Assembly (NCBI GenBank): GCA_030041545.1 | Contig: JASHNQ010000015.1 | Location: 1 to 64,000 of the forward strand | Source: a candidate division FCPU426 bacterium | Lineage (GTDB): Bacteria > Oederibacteriota > Muellerivitia > Muellerivitales > Muellerivitaceae | Direction of reading: 5' to 3' | DNA: 64,000 bases | In this document: positions 42,506-50,618 of the stretch, piece after piece | Layout of the letters: every line of letters starts with the position of its first letter | Position numbering within the stretch: position 1 is the stretch's first letter | Position numbers and translations under genes: made by a program | Notes under the pieces: generated by a model | What the model was told of the DNA's origin: nothing | What the model saw: the letters and a program-made list of their open reading frames with translations, nothing else | Database searches by the model: none

Positions 42506-43759
42506 CTACCGGATGGGAAAACCCTGCCCCCCAAAAGGCATGGACTCATCGGGCGTGGGTGTGAAAGTTGGAACCGGGGTCGGCGACAGGACGGGGGTGA
42601 CATTGATCTGGATAAAGGGCTGATCCGTCTGGACCAATTTCAGGCGGATGACGCAGTCGTTCTGGATGTCGGTGACATAAAGCCGGTTCTGGGAATCGCA
42701 GGCCAGGCCCCGGAAATGCGGGGGGGAGGCCAGGTTCAGCTTCTCGTCCTCGGCCCGCCATTCGCCGTAGAATTCGAAGGGGCTCTTGTTGAAAATCTCC
42801 AGCCGGCCCGTCACGCCGTCGGCCACGACGACCAAGCCGGTTTTGGTGACGACCGCCCCGGCCGGTTCCTTGAATTGCATGGGCCCGTCGCCGTACCAAC
42901 CCTCCACAGTGACGGGGGCGACGGTGACGGGAGTGGGCTCCATCGTGACGGCGCCCGTGGAGGTGTCGGTGACCGGGGAATAATTGACGTTGGCGGGCGT
43001 CCGGTCGTTGAAGATTTCCATCCGGAAGTTTTGCGAATCGGATATGACGCACTGGTCGATTTGGTTCAGGGCCATCCCCAGGGGAAAGTTCAAGTGCCCG
43101 CCCTCCGAGCCCAGGGACCCCCAGGCGAAGTTGAATTTCCCGTCGTTGGTGAAGTTCTCGACCCGGGAGTTCCCCGTATCCAGCACCCAGATGTTCCCAT
43201 AATGGTCCTGGGCCACCACCCGGGGGAGGTTGAACTGGCGGTGGCGGCTTCCCTGGCTTCCCCAGGAAAGCGCGACGAGCCCGTTCGGGTCCAGCATCAC
43301 GATACGGTTGTTGTTGGTGTCGGCGACGTAGACCTGGCCGTTGGGGAGCGCCAGCACCCCTTCGGGATGGTCGAATTGGGGGTCATTGCGCCACATGGCG
43401 GAGATGCCGAAAGTACCGATGGATTTGACGGGCTTTCCATCGCTGGTCCATACCTGGATGCGGTTGTTGTTGGTGTCCGCGATGTAAAGATTGTCGCCGG
43501 GCCCCACGCAAATCCCCTCGGGATCGTCGAGTTCGTCCGGGCCTGAACCCTTGCCCCCCAAAACGGTGTCGAGGGTGTAAAGTTTCTCGCCAGCCAAATT
43601 TTCGGGCAGGGCGTTGGCCGTGGGGGTCGGGCCGGGCAGTAGGGCGGCGGTGGGAGTAGGGGTCGCGGCGCCGTTGTCAGCCCAAGTGGCGCCGGGCCAG
43701 GCCGCCAAAAGCTGGAAAAAGATGATGAAACCGGTGATGAATCTCAAGGTCAATGGCAT
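42506..43759 (-). CDS. Secreted NHL-repeat beta-propeller protein
   Basis: The 417-residue protein has a signal peptide (cut near TWA/DNG) and a Thr/Pro linker (ATPTPTAALLPGPTPTANAL). NHL units follow (GDNLYIADTNNNRIQVW, GQVYVADTNNNRIVML, GNIWVLDTGNSRVENF, GLVVVADGVTGRLEIF, NRLYVTDIQNDCVIRL). A second Pro/Thr tail precedes the end. NHL propellers usually bind proteins or sugars outside the cell. The function is unknown. It belongs with the other linker-bearing propellers in the last 10 kb. Confidence 0.85.
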   Translation of the reverse strand: MPLTLRFITGFIIFFQLLAAWPGATWADNGAATPTPTAALLPGPTPTANALPENLAGEKLYTLDTVLGGKGSGPDELDDPEGICVGPGDNLYIADTNNNRIQVWTSDGKPVKSIGTFGISAMWRNDPQFDHPEGVLALPNGQVYVADTNNNRIVMLDPNGLVALSWGSQGSRHRQFNLPRVVAQDHYGNIWVLDTGNSRVENFTNDGKFNFAWGSLGSEGGHLNFPLGMALNQIDQCVISDSQNFRMEIFNDRTPANVNYSPVTDTSTGAVTMEPTPVTVAPVTVEGWYGDGPMQFKEPAGAVVTKTGLVVVADGVTGRLEIFNKSPFEFYGEWRAEDEKLNLASPPHFRGLACDSQNRLYVTDIQNDCVIRLKLVQTDQPFIQINVTPVLSPTPVPTFTPTPDESMPFGGQGFPIR

Positions 43760-43961
43760 GGGAAGAATGTTATACGGTTAGCCCGGCGGATTCAATGCCG
43801 GGCTTGGCCATCCCGAAGGCCGGATACTTCCAAGGCAGCCTCCCTCGGCCCTCCTGGGCATGGGGACGCGGCTTTCAAAAAAGACAACCCGAAAAAAGGG
43901 ATTTATAGACTTCACCAAAAGAAGTGTTTTCAAGGTTTCCCAAAAAGGTTAAACTATTTTT

Positions 43962-44186
43962 ATGAACGCATTCGCCAGCCCTGAGGAAGCCTCCCCTTAC
44001 GAGTTCCCGGAGTTTCCCAAACGCGAGGACCAGGTGACCGAATACGCCAATCTGGAGGGGGCGGTGGATTACCAGTTGAAGGACTTCAGCACCGCCCAGG
44101 CCTTTGACCCGGCCACCCAAGACACCCCCGTGGTCCAGCCCATCGTCCTGCAGGATTTCAAGCAAGTCCTCCACGCCGCCTCCTAA
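43962..44186 (+). CDS. Small acidic hypothetical protein
   Basis: The 74-residue protein is acidic, has no membrane segment or cysteine, and contains ANLEGAVDYQLKDFSTAQAF and a closing LQDFKQVLHAAS. I know no family. The ATG lies after an AT-rich stretch with no strong ribosome-binding site. A perfect palindrome 15 bases after its stop can act as a terminator. Confidence 0.5.
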   Translation: MNAFASPEEASPYEFPEFPKREDQVTEYANLEGAVDYQLKDFSTAQAFDPATQDTPVVQPIVLQDFKQVLHAAS

Positions 44187-44189
44187 AAT

Positions 44190-44316
44190 CAGTCATGAGT
44201 TCTAGCGGGCTGCTGAAAAAGTCCGTTTTAGGGACTTTTTCAGCAGCCCGCTAGGTTTTAAGTTTTGTCCCACATCTCATTTCAGAATCCAAAAATAACC
44301 ACGACTTAAAACTTCA
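44190..44316. repeat. Heptad hairpin interrupted by a perfect GGGCTGCTGAAAAA palindrome, copy 8
   Basis: Units CAGTCAT, GAGTTCT (44190-44203) and AGGTTTT, AAGTTTT (44253-44266) form a left arm that is split; GACTTAA and AACTTCA (44303-44316) form the right arm. The split holds a perfect 23-bp inverted repeat (44202-44224 with 44232-44254), whose first and last four bases are CTAG. Confidence 0.75.
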
Positions 44317-44324
44317 GGCCTTTC

Positions 44325-45746
44325 ATGCTCTCTTCCCAAAAAATATTTGTTGCGGGCAACTGGGTTGAATCCGGTAAGCCCCTTCCCGTCGTGGATCCCT
44401 ATACCGGCGGGGCCTTCGGCCAAACCTTTCTGGCCGATGCCGCCCAAGTGGAAAAAGCCCTGGCTTGTGGGGCCGCCTATTTTGAAGCGGGCCCAAAGCT
44501 TTCTCCTTCCCAACGCGGCGGAATCTGCTTGGCGGTGGCGCGCGGGTTGGAGGAAAAAAAGGGGGACTTCGCCCGCCTCATCGTGGCCGAAGCGGGCAAA
44601 CCCGTCACCGACGCCCGGCGCGAGGTCCAAAGGACCCTGTCGGTCTTCCGGGAGGCTTCCCGGGAAGCGGGGGCGCTGGAGCCCCAGCCCCTTCCCTTGG
44701 AATTCCCTCCCGGCCAGGAAAACCGCAAAGCCTTCCTGGGCCGTTTCCCCTTGGGCGCCGTCTTTTGCGTCACCCCCTTCAACTTTCCGTTAAATCTGGT
44801 GGCCCATAAGGTTGCCCCGGCCATCGCCTTCGGCTGTCCCTTTATCCTCAAGCCTTCCCCCAAGACGCCCTTGACCCCCCTTCTTTTGGCGGAGGTCCTC
44901 CTGGAGGCGGGCCTGCCGCCGGAAGGCTTTTCCGTGTTCCCCGCGGAAAACGCCGACACGGAAAAAATGGCGGCCGACCCACGGGTGAAGGTGCTTTCCT
45001 TCACGGGCAGCGCGGCGGTGGGTTGGCGGCTGAAGGGCTTGGCGAACAAAAAGAAGGTGCTGTTGGAGCTGGGCGGCAACGCGGCCGTGGTGGTGGAGCC
45101 CGATGCCGATATGGATTTCGCCCTGGCCCGCGTCCTGGCCGGCGGGTTCGGTTACGCGGGCCAGACCTGCATCTCGGTGCAGCGAGTTTATGTGGAAAAG
45201 GGTCTTTTCCCGCGCTTCCTGGACCTCCTGGTGGCCCGGGTGAAAGCGCTTCAAATGGGCGAACCGACCGACGAAAAAACCCAGGTGGGCCCCATGATTT
45301 CGGAGGAAGCGGCTAAGCGCGTGGAGGATTGGGTGAAAGAGGCCCGAACGGGCGGCGCCAAGGCGCTGTGCGGCGGCAGGCGCAACGGCTCCTTTTACGA
45401 GCCCACAGCCTTGACCGGCGTGAGGCCGGAAATGCGGGTTTCCTGCGGGGAGCTTTTCGGCCCCGTGGTGGTGGTGGAACCCTATTCGGATTATGAAAAG
45501 GCCCTGGCCGAGGTCAACCGGGGTCCCTACGGCCTGCAGGCGGGCGTTTTTACCCGCGACCCGGAAAAAATGAAGCGGGCCTATGAAACGCTCGAGGTTG
45601 GGACCGTCCTCATCAACGAGGTTCCCACCTACCGGGTGGACGCCATGCCCTATGGCGGGGTCAAGGACTCGGGCTTCGGCCGCGAGGGAGCCCGGTACGC
45701 GCTGGAGGCCTACACCGAGCCCCGGCTGATGATCGTTAATTTATGA
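44325..45746 (+). CDS. Aldehyde dehydrogenase (NAD(P)+-dependent)
   Basis: The 473-residue enzyme has VTPFNFPLNLVAHKVAPAI, FTGSAAVGWRLK, the catalytic Glu in LELGGNAAVVVE and the catalytic Cys in GYAGQTCISVQRVYV, plus MPYGGVKDSGFGREG near the end. Length is normal. It oxidises an aldehyde to an acid; the substrate is not evident, and it does not lie near the other dehydrogenases in a shared operon. Confidence 0.93.
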   Translation: MLSSQKIFVAGNWVESGKPLPVVDPYTGGAFGQTFLADAAQVEKALACGAAYFEAGPKLSPSQRGGICLAVARGLEEKKGDFARLIVAEAGKPVTDARREVQRTLSVFREASREAGALEPQPLPLEFPPGQENRKAFLGRFPLGAVFCVTPFNFPLNLVAHKVAPAIAFGCPFILKPSPKTPLTPLLLAEVLLEAGLPPEGFSVFPAENADTEKMAADPRVKVLSFTGSAAVGWRLKGLANKKKVLLELGGNAAVVVEPDADMDFALARVLAGGFGYAGQTCISVQRVYVEKGLFPRFLDLLVARVKALQMGEPTDEKTQVGPMISEEAAKRVEDWVKEARTGGAKALCGGRRNGSFYEPTALTGVRPEMRVSCGELFGPVVVVEPYSDYEKALAEVNRGPYGLQAGVFTRDPEKMKRAYETLEVGTVLINEVPTYRVDAMPYGGVKDSGFGREGARYALEAYTEPRLMIVNL

Positions 45747-45790
45747 TAAGCAATTTAAGCCCCCCCTCACCGGGTTCCGATTAAAGGGCC

Positions 45791-45889
45791 CAGGCCTATA
45801 AAGTATACTTTATGGAGCCCCACGGGCAGAGCCCGTGGTACCTTTAAGGCCCGCCTACGCCAAGGCTTTAAGTATATTCTTTAGGCCTG
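45791..45889. repeat. CAGGCCTATAAAGTATAC hairpin
   Basis: Inverted arms 45791-45812 and about 45869-45889 match at 18 of 21 positions. A perfect inner hairpin (45820-45827 with 45831-45838) sits in the spacer. A third copy of the arm is at 61531-61558. The right arm encodes the last codons of the small gene next to it. Confidence 0.72.
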
Positions 45890-46051
45890 ACCCCTTTTGC
45901 TTTTTTCTAAAAGCTCTTTCCAAAAAGGATTATGGCTCACTTTTTTATGGGCGGATTCCAACATGGCTTTCAATGGTTTGCCTTCGTTTTCGCGGTCCAA
46001 TGCCTCACGCATATTCCGTATCCATTCGACGGCATGAAAATTACTACTCAT
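45881..46051 (-). CDS. Small hypothetical protein downstream of a toxin-antitoxin pair
   Basis: The 56-residue protein is charged and probably all helical (AVEWIRNMREALDRENEG, then FWKELLEKSKRGQA). It lies 13 bases after the antitoxin-like gene on the same strand. It has no membrane segment or cysteine. I know no family. Operon position suggests a third partner or a truncated gene. The repeat at its 3' end supplies its last residues and stop. Confidence 0.5.
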   Translation of the reverse strand: MSSNFHAVEWIRNMREALDRENEGKPLKAMLESAHKKVSHNPFWKELLEKSKRGQA

Positions 46052-46064
46052 AGCTCAAAACTTC

Positions 46065-46388
46065 TCAGAGCTTCTTCAAGTGTTTGATGAGGTCCTGCGA
46101 TGAAATCGTCTTGACCTTGCCACTTTTCATTTCCGCGACTCCACGGCGAATCTCCGCCGCTTCTTTGGTGGATGGCTTAGAAAATTTCCAGCCCATGTAT
46201 TCAAATGCCGCGGCCGAAACCTTGGAAATGAATTTCCTTACCTTGGGGTCTATGGCTTCCTTCTCGACCTTTTCTTTAATGGCGTCATTAATGAACTCGG
46301 TAAGGTCGTCATAATGCGTTTCCTTGGCGATTTTCCTCAAGGCCTGGGTGTCGATCACAGGCCTGAAAGTTACAGTTTTAGTGGTCAT
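46065..46388 (-). CDS. Antitoxin-like ribbon-helix-helix protein
   Basis: The 107-residue protein opens with KTVTFRPVIDTQALRKI and EFINDAIKEKVEKEA, fitting a ribbon-helix-helix fold, followed by a charged helical half (AAEIRRGVAEMKSG). It starts two bases after the stop of the RelE-like gene, with GGAG seven bases before the ATG. It probably neutralises the toxin and represses the operon. Confidence 0.7.
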   Translation of the reverse strand: MTTKTVTFRPVIDTQALRKIAKETHYDDLTEFINDAIKEKVEKEAIDPKVRKFISKVSAAAFEYMGWKFSKPSTKEAAEIRRGVAEMKSGKVKTISSQDLIKHLKKL

Positions 46389-46390
46389 TT

Positions 46391-46657
46391 TCAGCTCCTT
46401 CCTACCGTTATCTTGTGAATCCAAACCGTCTTTGTCTTCGGGTCCGCTTCTCCCGATATGTGGACAATCTGGTTGTCCGATGTGAAAACGTCATGTCCTT
46501 TTTGTCGGCGCAATTCAAACCATTTTTCCGGCGGAAAATCCTCTAAAGCCTGTAACCGCTGGATGATGATTTCCTTCAAATCAGGGCGCTTCTTAATGAT
46601 TACTTCAAGCTCGTCCAGGGCTTTGTCCCTGTATTCGATCTTCCACTTGCTTTCCAT
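46391..46657 (-). CDS. RelE/ParE-superfamily toxin
   Basis: The 88-residue protein (KWKIEYRDKALDELEVIIKK at the start, QALEDFPPEKWFELRRQ and VWIHKITVG at the end) has the compact fold of RelE/ParE toxins. Such proteins cut mRNA at the ribosome or poison gyrase. GAGG lies six bases before the ATG at 46657. The order here is toxin first, then antitoxin, then a small protein. Confidence 0.72.
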   Translation of the reverse strand: MESKWKIEYRDKALDELEVIIKKRPDLKEIIIQRLQALEDFPPEKWFELRRQKGHDVFTSDNQIVHISGEADPKTKTVWIHKITVGRS

Positions 46658-46784
46658 GTATCCTCGGATCAATTGTAAGACGCATTGTAAGACAATTCAA
46701 GAAGATTGGGCCTAAACCGCGTTACATCCGTGGACAATTTACACAAGCGGCTATTTCCCCGGCAAGCACACCCATTGGCGGATT

Positions 46785-46942
46785 ATAAGACTGAATAAGA
46801 CACCAATGCCTCCCACCTCAGACCAGCGGTGTGGAATACAGCCGCTCTACTTCCGTTTCCGTGCCGGTGAGGGGTGTCTTATTACTGTCTTATTCGACCG
46901 TCTCAGGAGGTTTTTGACCGTCGCCAAAGGTCCTTGACCGTC
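46785..46942. repeat. TAAGAC inverted repeat followed by phased GACCGTC sites
   Basis: Inverted arms 46785-46817 (ATAAGACTGAATAAGACACC...) and 46866-46893 flank 48 bases. Three copies of GACCGTC follow at 46896, 46916 and 46936, exactly 20 bases apart. They are inverted relatives of the GACGGT decamers at 47209 and 50841. Confidence 0.7.
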
Positions 46943-47032
46943 ACAACGAAAAAGGGCCCCTGCCTACCGGGTCCGTGAAAACCCTTGTAAACAAAGGCCC
47001 GAATTTTTCAGGCTTGGACGTGAATTTAAAAA

Positions 47033-47078
47033 ATGGAGCTGGGGACCGGGCTTGAACCGGCGACCTGCTGTTTACGAA
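47033..47078. repeat. 46-bp direct repeat, left copy (att-like)
   Basis: These 46 bases recur exactly at 52055-52100 in the same direction and correspond to the 3' half of the tRNA-Thr-like gene. A duplicated tRNA 3' end is the usual scar of tyrosine-recombinase integration. Confidence 0.82.
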
Positions 47079-47139
47079 ACAGGAACGGCAGTTTACCAGC
47101 TTCATGAAGGCTGTTTTAAAAAATCAATTAGTCCCCAGC
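47033..47139 (-). tRNA. tRNA-Thr(CGT)-like sequence with disrupted D arm, carrying one 46-bp end repeat
   Basis: Read on the minus strand, the 3' half is a normal tRNA: anticodon stem-loop TGTTTCGTAAACA (CGT, Thr), variable loop, T arm GCCGGTTCAAGCCCGGT and acceptor strand with CCA at 47034-47036. The matching 5' acceptor strand GCTGGGG is at 47133-47139, but the region between holds about 50 bases instead of 19, and no D stem forms. Anticodon-stem pair 27-43 is C-C. It is probably a pseudo-tRNA or an integration scar. Confidence 0.5.
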
Positions 47140-47149
47140 ACAGTTTCAA

Positions 47150-47202
47150 AGGCCTTTGCCAGTAAGGGTTTCACAACCTAAACGGGCAAGGGCCTCTTTT
47201 TT
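47150..47202 (+). terminator. Intrinsic terminator-like hairpin inside the island
   Basis: An 11-bp stem (47150-47160 with 47185-47195, one G-T pair) is followed by six T (47197-47202). The transcript it would end on the plus strand is not clear. Confidence 0.5.
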
Positions 47203-47208
47203 GAAGTG

Positions 47209-47258
47209 GCGGTCAACGGCAGTCAGAGACGGTTAAGAACGGTAAAAGACAGTTGAGT
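47209..47258. repeat. GACGGT decamer array, short copy
   Basis: Five degenerate 10-bp units (GGTCAACGGC, AGTCAGAGAC, GGTTAAGAAC, GGTAAAAGAC) lie in register and match the array at 50841-50920. Confidence 0.7.
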
Positions 47259-47386
47259 TTGACACGTATATGACACTGGAGGCCTCCTGTTTTCCATGGA
47301 GGAGATCAGTATTTTTTAATTTTTTAACGCTTTTCATCCTCCTGATCGTTTGGCAGAAGGCCGCCCTGTCATATCCGTGTCAAACT
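47256..47386. repeat. 20-bp inverted repeats shared with the integrase 3' end
   Basis: AGTTTGACACGTATATGACA (47256-47275) and its near-perfect inverse (47367-47386) bracket about 90 bases. The right copy is the exact inverse of 51988-52007, inside the last codons of the broken integrase. Confidence 0.72.
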
Positions 47387-47544
47387 ATAAGTTCAAGCAA
47401 GCGATTCTTGACGCCTAAATTGGGTCTAAAACAATTAATCAGCATTGCTGACTGTCCACGATGTCCTCCCCGTCGTGGACATTTTTTCTATTTACCACCG
47501 CAATAAAAAAGAACCTAATTCGTAAACATTAAAGAAACAATTGG

Positions 47545-48252
47545 TCATTTATTCCCCGTCCCCTTATTTTCATGGGATGTTTTCAATGCCCTGGCTTCTC
47601 CCAAAAAATGATTCACCATGTCATCGGTTGGAAAAGCCTTTATCCACTTCTTGGCCGTTTCGATCGCCTTGTCATAATCACCAAGGACATCATAAGTACA
47701 AACGAGCCCATAGTAAGCGCCAGGCATATTGCAGCAATTCAACTCGATCGACTTGTTAAAGTCCGCGATAGCTTTGGGATAGTCCTTTTTCTCCCAACTA
47801 TAAATGGAACCCCTGTTCGCGTAGGAGGGGCCATAATTCGGATCGATTTCGATGGCCTTGTTGTAACAATTGAAAGCCGTTTCGTAATCCTCTTGAAGCC
47901 CATAGGCCACCCCCATCTGGAAGTAGGATTTCGCATTCTTGGGGTCCATCTCCAAGGCTTTTTTAAGGTCCGCGATGGTTTTCTTGGGTTGCACCAGACG
48001 TAGGTAGGATTCCGCCCGGCCCTCTAAAGCTTCGACATTCTTCGGGTCTAATTCGAGGGTCTTCGTGAAATCCTCAACGGCCAAATCGTATCTCCCCTCC
48101 TGCCAATAGGCTTTGCCTCGGTGGAAATAAGCCTGGGGGTTCTTGGGATCCTCTTGAATAGCCTTCGTGAAAAGTTGGATGTTATCGGCGCTATCAGCGT
48201 AAAGAGGAAGGGTCAAGAGCGATATCAGTACCAGCCAAATAAAGGTTTTCAA
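47545..48252 (-). CDS. Secreted TPR protein
   Basis: The 235-residue protein has a signal peptide (cut near LYA/DSA) and five TPR units from residue 24 (AIQEDPKNPQAYFHRGKAYW, TLELDPKNVEALEGRAESYL, ALEMDPKNAKSYFQMGVAYG, AIEIDPNYGPSYANRGSIYS and one more). It should act as a protein-binding scaffold in the periplasm. It lies inside the island and is AT-richer than the chromosomal TPR genes. Confidence 0.85.
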   Translation of the reverse strand: MKTFIWLVLISLLTLPLYADSADNIQLFTKAIQEDPKNPQAYFHRGKAYWQEGRYDLAVEDFTKTLELDPKNVEALEGRAESYLRLVQPKKTIADLKKALEMDPKNAKSYFQMGVAYGLQEDYETAFNCYNKAIEIDPNYGPSYANRGSIYSWEKKDYPKAIADFNKSIELNCCNMPGAYYGLVCTYDVLGDYDKAIETAKKWIKAFPTDDMVNHFLGEARALKTSHENKGTGNK

Positions 48253-48282
48253 TTACGACTCCCAATCGTTACGGCTTAAAAA

Positions 48283-48849
48283 CTAGCCCATTCCTGGTTT
48301 AATTCTACTTTTCATATACCCGTTAAAATATTTCGAATAAGCGTCAAAAAGTTGGATTCTTAAAACCTGTTCATAGGTTATTACGTAATTCTTCTCCCAT
48401 TTTCCCTCAGCGTCATAAGCGAATAAGCAAAAACTTTTCGTTCCGACTTCGGTAACAGGGCCAATAAAAAGAGATGTTTTTCCCTTTCTCCGAGCTTCCA
48501 CAATGGGCCAAATCCTTCTGCGGCGACACTCCCGAATAATTTCATTAATGCTTTTTGTTTTAAGTATCCACGATGGGTATTTTATTTTTTTGAGCGGTTC
48601 GAATTTGGAAAATATTCTATCTAACGAACGTTCAAGTTTTCCCATTCGCACATCTTTTAAATTTGAAGGCGGGAATGCGATGACACCATCAAAAATGAAA
48701 TCCCTTTCGTATTGCAAAAGAATTACATCCTTAGTGCAAGAAAGAACAATCCCATCATAGTTGTCGCCATTTGGGTGATGAGTGATGAGGCGAATTGATT
48801 TTTTTAACCGGACCGAATGCTTCACGTTTTTTACGATCGATAATTTCAT
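48283..48849 (-). CDS. Hypothetical island protein
   Basis: I do not recognise this 188-residue basic protein. The N-terminal half (RLITHHPNGDNYDGIVLSCT, DVILLQYERDFIFDGVIAF) looks like a small beta barrel; the C-terminal half has an Arg/Lys-rich helix (NEIIRECRRRRIWPIVEARR) and aromatic strands. No signal peptide or membrane helix. Part of the island cargo. Confidence 0.6.
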   Translation of the reverse strand: MKLSIVKNVKHSVRLKKSIRLITHHPNGDNYDGIVLSCTKDVILLQYERDFIFDGVIAFPPSNLKDVRMGKLERSLDRIFSKFEPLKKIKYPSWILKTKSINEIIRECRRRRIWPIVEARRKGKTSLFIGPVTEVGTKSFCLFAYDAEGKWEKNYVITYEQVLRIQLFDAYSKYFNGYMKSRIKPGMG

Positions 48850-48915
48850 ATATTTTCCTTAAGAAAGGTCATCTCCCCATCGCGGAAAGGTAATATTAGG
48901 TTTCGGGTTGCGGGC

Positions 48916-49620
48916 CTAAACTTTTTTCAGATTTTCTAACAGACCCGTTTTTGTCTTAAAAAACTCGTCCTTGAAAATCGGCTCTTTAAGGTTGTCTTGG
49001 TTTCGGATGGCCGAAACCAGGTCATCAAATGGCCGTCCCAGGCCCAACTGCTCGCCAAGCCACGCCCGTAAATAATATGGAAAACCGTATGTCGGGTCGC
49101 TCTCTACTGCCTTTTCCACATAACTCCAGGCCTGTTCTTTAGACCCTTTAAGCCAGGCCGTTCTAGTTAAATCACAATATCCATTAGAGACCGCATATCC
49201 AGCGTTCCCATCTGGTCTTTTTTCAAAAACGGAATAAATCTTCTTCATCGTGTCGGGAATTTCCTGTTGAACCGCACACTCGCAAAGCGATGAAAAGCCG
49301 CCCCACCAAGCGGCCTGAAACGGGGGCCACTCCCTTTTCTTTTTTGGGTTTGGGTCATCTTCCTGCCAGTTAGTAAGCTTATCCACGCAATAGTCGAACC
49401 CCTCTTTGTATTTTTTACCTTTGATTAGTTTTTTTATTTTCCATGCCCACAAAAGATATTCCGCTTTCCACGCAATCAGCGGATAAAAAAGAAGCCAAAC
49501 CGGGAAGAGGAAAAGGATTAATACTTTCCGGGCAATTGGATGCTTCTCCCCATCAAGAGCCTTCATCCATGGCAATTCGTGTTTTTTAAGCTCTTCATAC
49601 TTGAGCATGGGATCGGTCAT
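48916..49620 (-). CDS. Hypothetical membrane protein with TPR-like C-terminus
   Basis: The 234-residue protein has one or two membrane helices near residue 35 (VLILFLFPVWLLFYPLIAW) and a helical C-terminal part with repeats (YSVFEKRPDGNAGYAVSNGY, WSYVEKAVESDPTYGFPYYL) like TPR or SEL1 units. Starts at 49620 or 49641 are both possible. Unknown function. Confidence 0.6.
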   Translation of the reverse strand: MTDPMLKYEELKKHELPWMKALDGEKHPIARKVLILFLFPVWLLFYPLIAWKAEYLLWAWKIKKLIKGKKYKEGFDYCVDKLTNWQEDDPNPKKKREWPPFQAAWWGGFSSLCECAVQQEIPDTMKKIYSVFEKRPDGNAGYAVSNGYCDLTRTAWLKGSKEQAWSYVEKAVESDPTYGFPYYLRAWLGEQLGLGRPFDDLVSAIRNQDNLKEPIFKDEFFKTKTGLLENLKKV

Positions 49621-49675
49621 CGGTTCTAAATCCCTTCCCATCGTGGACAAGTTTTCGACTACAAGTTATATGTCT

Positions 49676-50089
49676 TTACTTCAAAATATCCTTCGGAAAA
49701 CTTGTGCGAATTGCCGTTCTAACCTTAACGGCCAGGGCCGCCGCTTCTTCGGCTTCCTGCCGATTCATGGGTTCCCAATTCCCCGGATAGCGGCCCATCC
49801 AGGCATAACTCGTTAATTTTTCCTGCTCCGCAAGGGTCAAGGGAAAACTAAAACCAGGAGGGAAAAGTTTGACGATTTCCGCGATGTCATGGCTTTTCGG
49901 GAAGTCGATCGAGAGGTAAATCAGACGTGATTTTAAATATTTTTCGATGCATTGTTGGGCGTGAAAACAAACGGTATCGAAGGGGCAATCATCGCCCATC
50001 TTCAAAAGGTTTTGGAAGGCTTTATGGTCGTTTTCCGCCTTCTCAATCCATTGGTGGACAATCGCAATTTGCTCAGGCGGCACGCTCAT
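49676..50089 (-). CDS. HEPN-domain protein (MNT partner)
   Basis: The 137-residue helical protein matches HEPN: WIEKAENDHKAFQNLL, CFHAQQCIEKYLKSRLI and FPKSHDIAEIVKLF. The RX4-6H nuclease motif of toxic HEPN proteins is not visible, so it may be the binding rather than the cutting type. It overlaps the nucleotidyltransferase gene by 17 bases. Confidence 0.86.
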   Translation of the reverse strand: MSVPPEQIAIVHQWIEKAENDHKAFQNLLKMGDDCPFDTVCFHAQQCIEKYLKSRLIYLSIDFPKSHDIAEIVKLFPPGFSFPLTLAEQEKLTSYAWMGRYPGNWEPMNRQEAEEAAALAVKVRTAIRTSFPKDILK

Positions 50090-50402
50090 AGAGAACTTTC
50101 CCCTCGTGAACAGCCGTCTTGATAATGGTCCCCACGATATCCCTGAACTTCCGGACCTCCTCGGGGGTCACCACAAAAACATCCTTTGCCAAACCTATCC
50201 CACTCAGGGCAAGGCGCACCTCCACACATTTATCGACATGGCGACCCGCGAAGGGCATAACCACTAAAAGGTCCACGTCGCTATCCGGGCCGGCCGTCCC
50301 CCGGGCATAGGAACCGAAAAGGATGATCTGAACCGGGTTAAATTTTTCGACGATCCGCCGGACCATTTCTTGGATGATGTCTTGAGCGCTCACGCTTTGC
50401 AT
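50073..50402 (-). CDS. MNT-type nucleotidyltransferase
   Basis: The 109-residue protein has the minimal nucleotidyltransferase motif FGSYARGTAGPDSDVDLLVV with both acidic residues. MNT/HEPN pairs act as toxin-antitoxin modules in which the nucleotidyltransferase AMPylates the HEPN toxin (MntA-HepT). The order nucleotidyltransferase then HEPN, with overlap, is typical. Confidence 0.88.
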   Translation of the reverse strand: MQSVSAQDIIQEMVRRIVEKFNPVQIILFGSYARGTAGPDSDVDLLVVMPFAGRHVDKCVEVRLALSGIGLAKDVFVVTPEEVRKFRDIVGTIIKTAVHEGKVLYERAA

Positions 50403-50618
50403 TTAATTCCCTTTATGACTCGAATAGGCAATAACGGCTTCAACGATATCTTCGAACGGCATTATAACCTATTCCCCTTACACAACCCATCCACTTTGAC
50501 CCCTACCATGCTCACCTAACCAAACCCCCGATATTCCAACCTGCCTCGCCAATTTCTACACCGGAAAATAACTCCTCCGTTCCCATCCAAACCACCCTAC
50601 GACTAATCGTTTATGAGG

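Noticed and set aside
47033-47200. tmRNA
   Set aside because: The anticodon loop TTCGTAA is present and no tag-peptide frame or tmRNA 5' motif is seen, so a tRNA remnant fits better.
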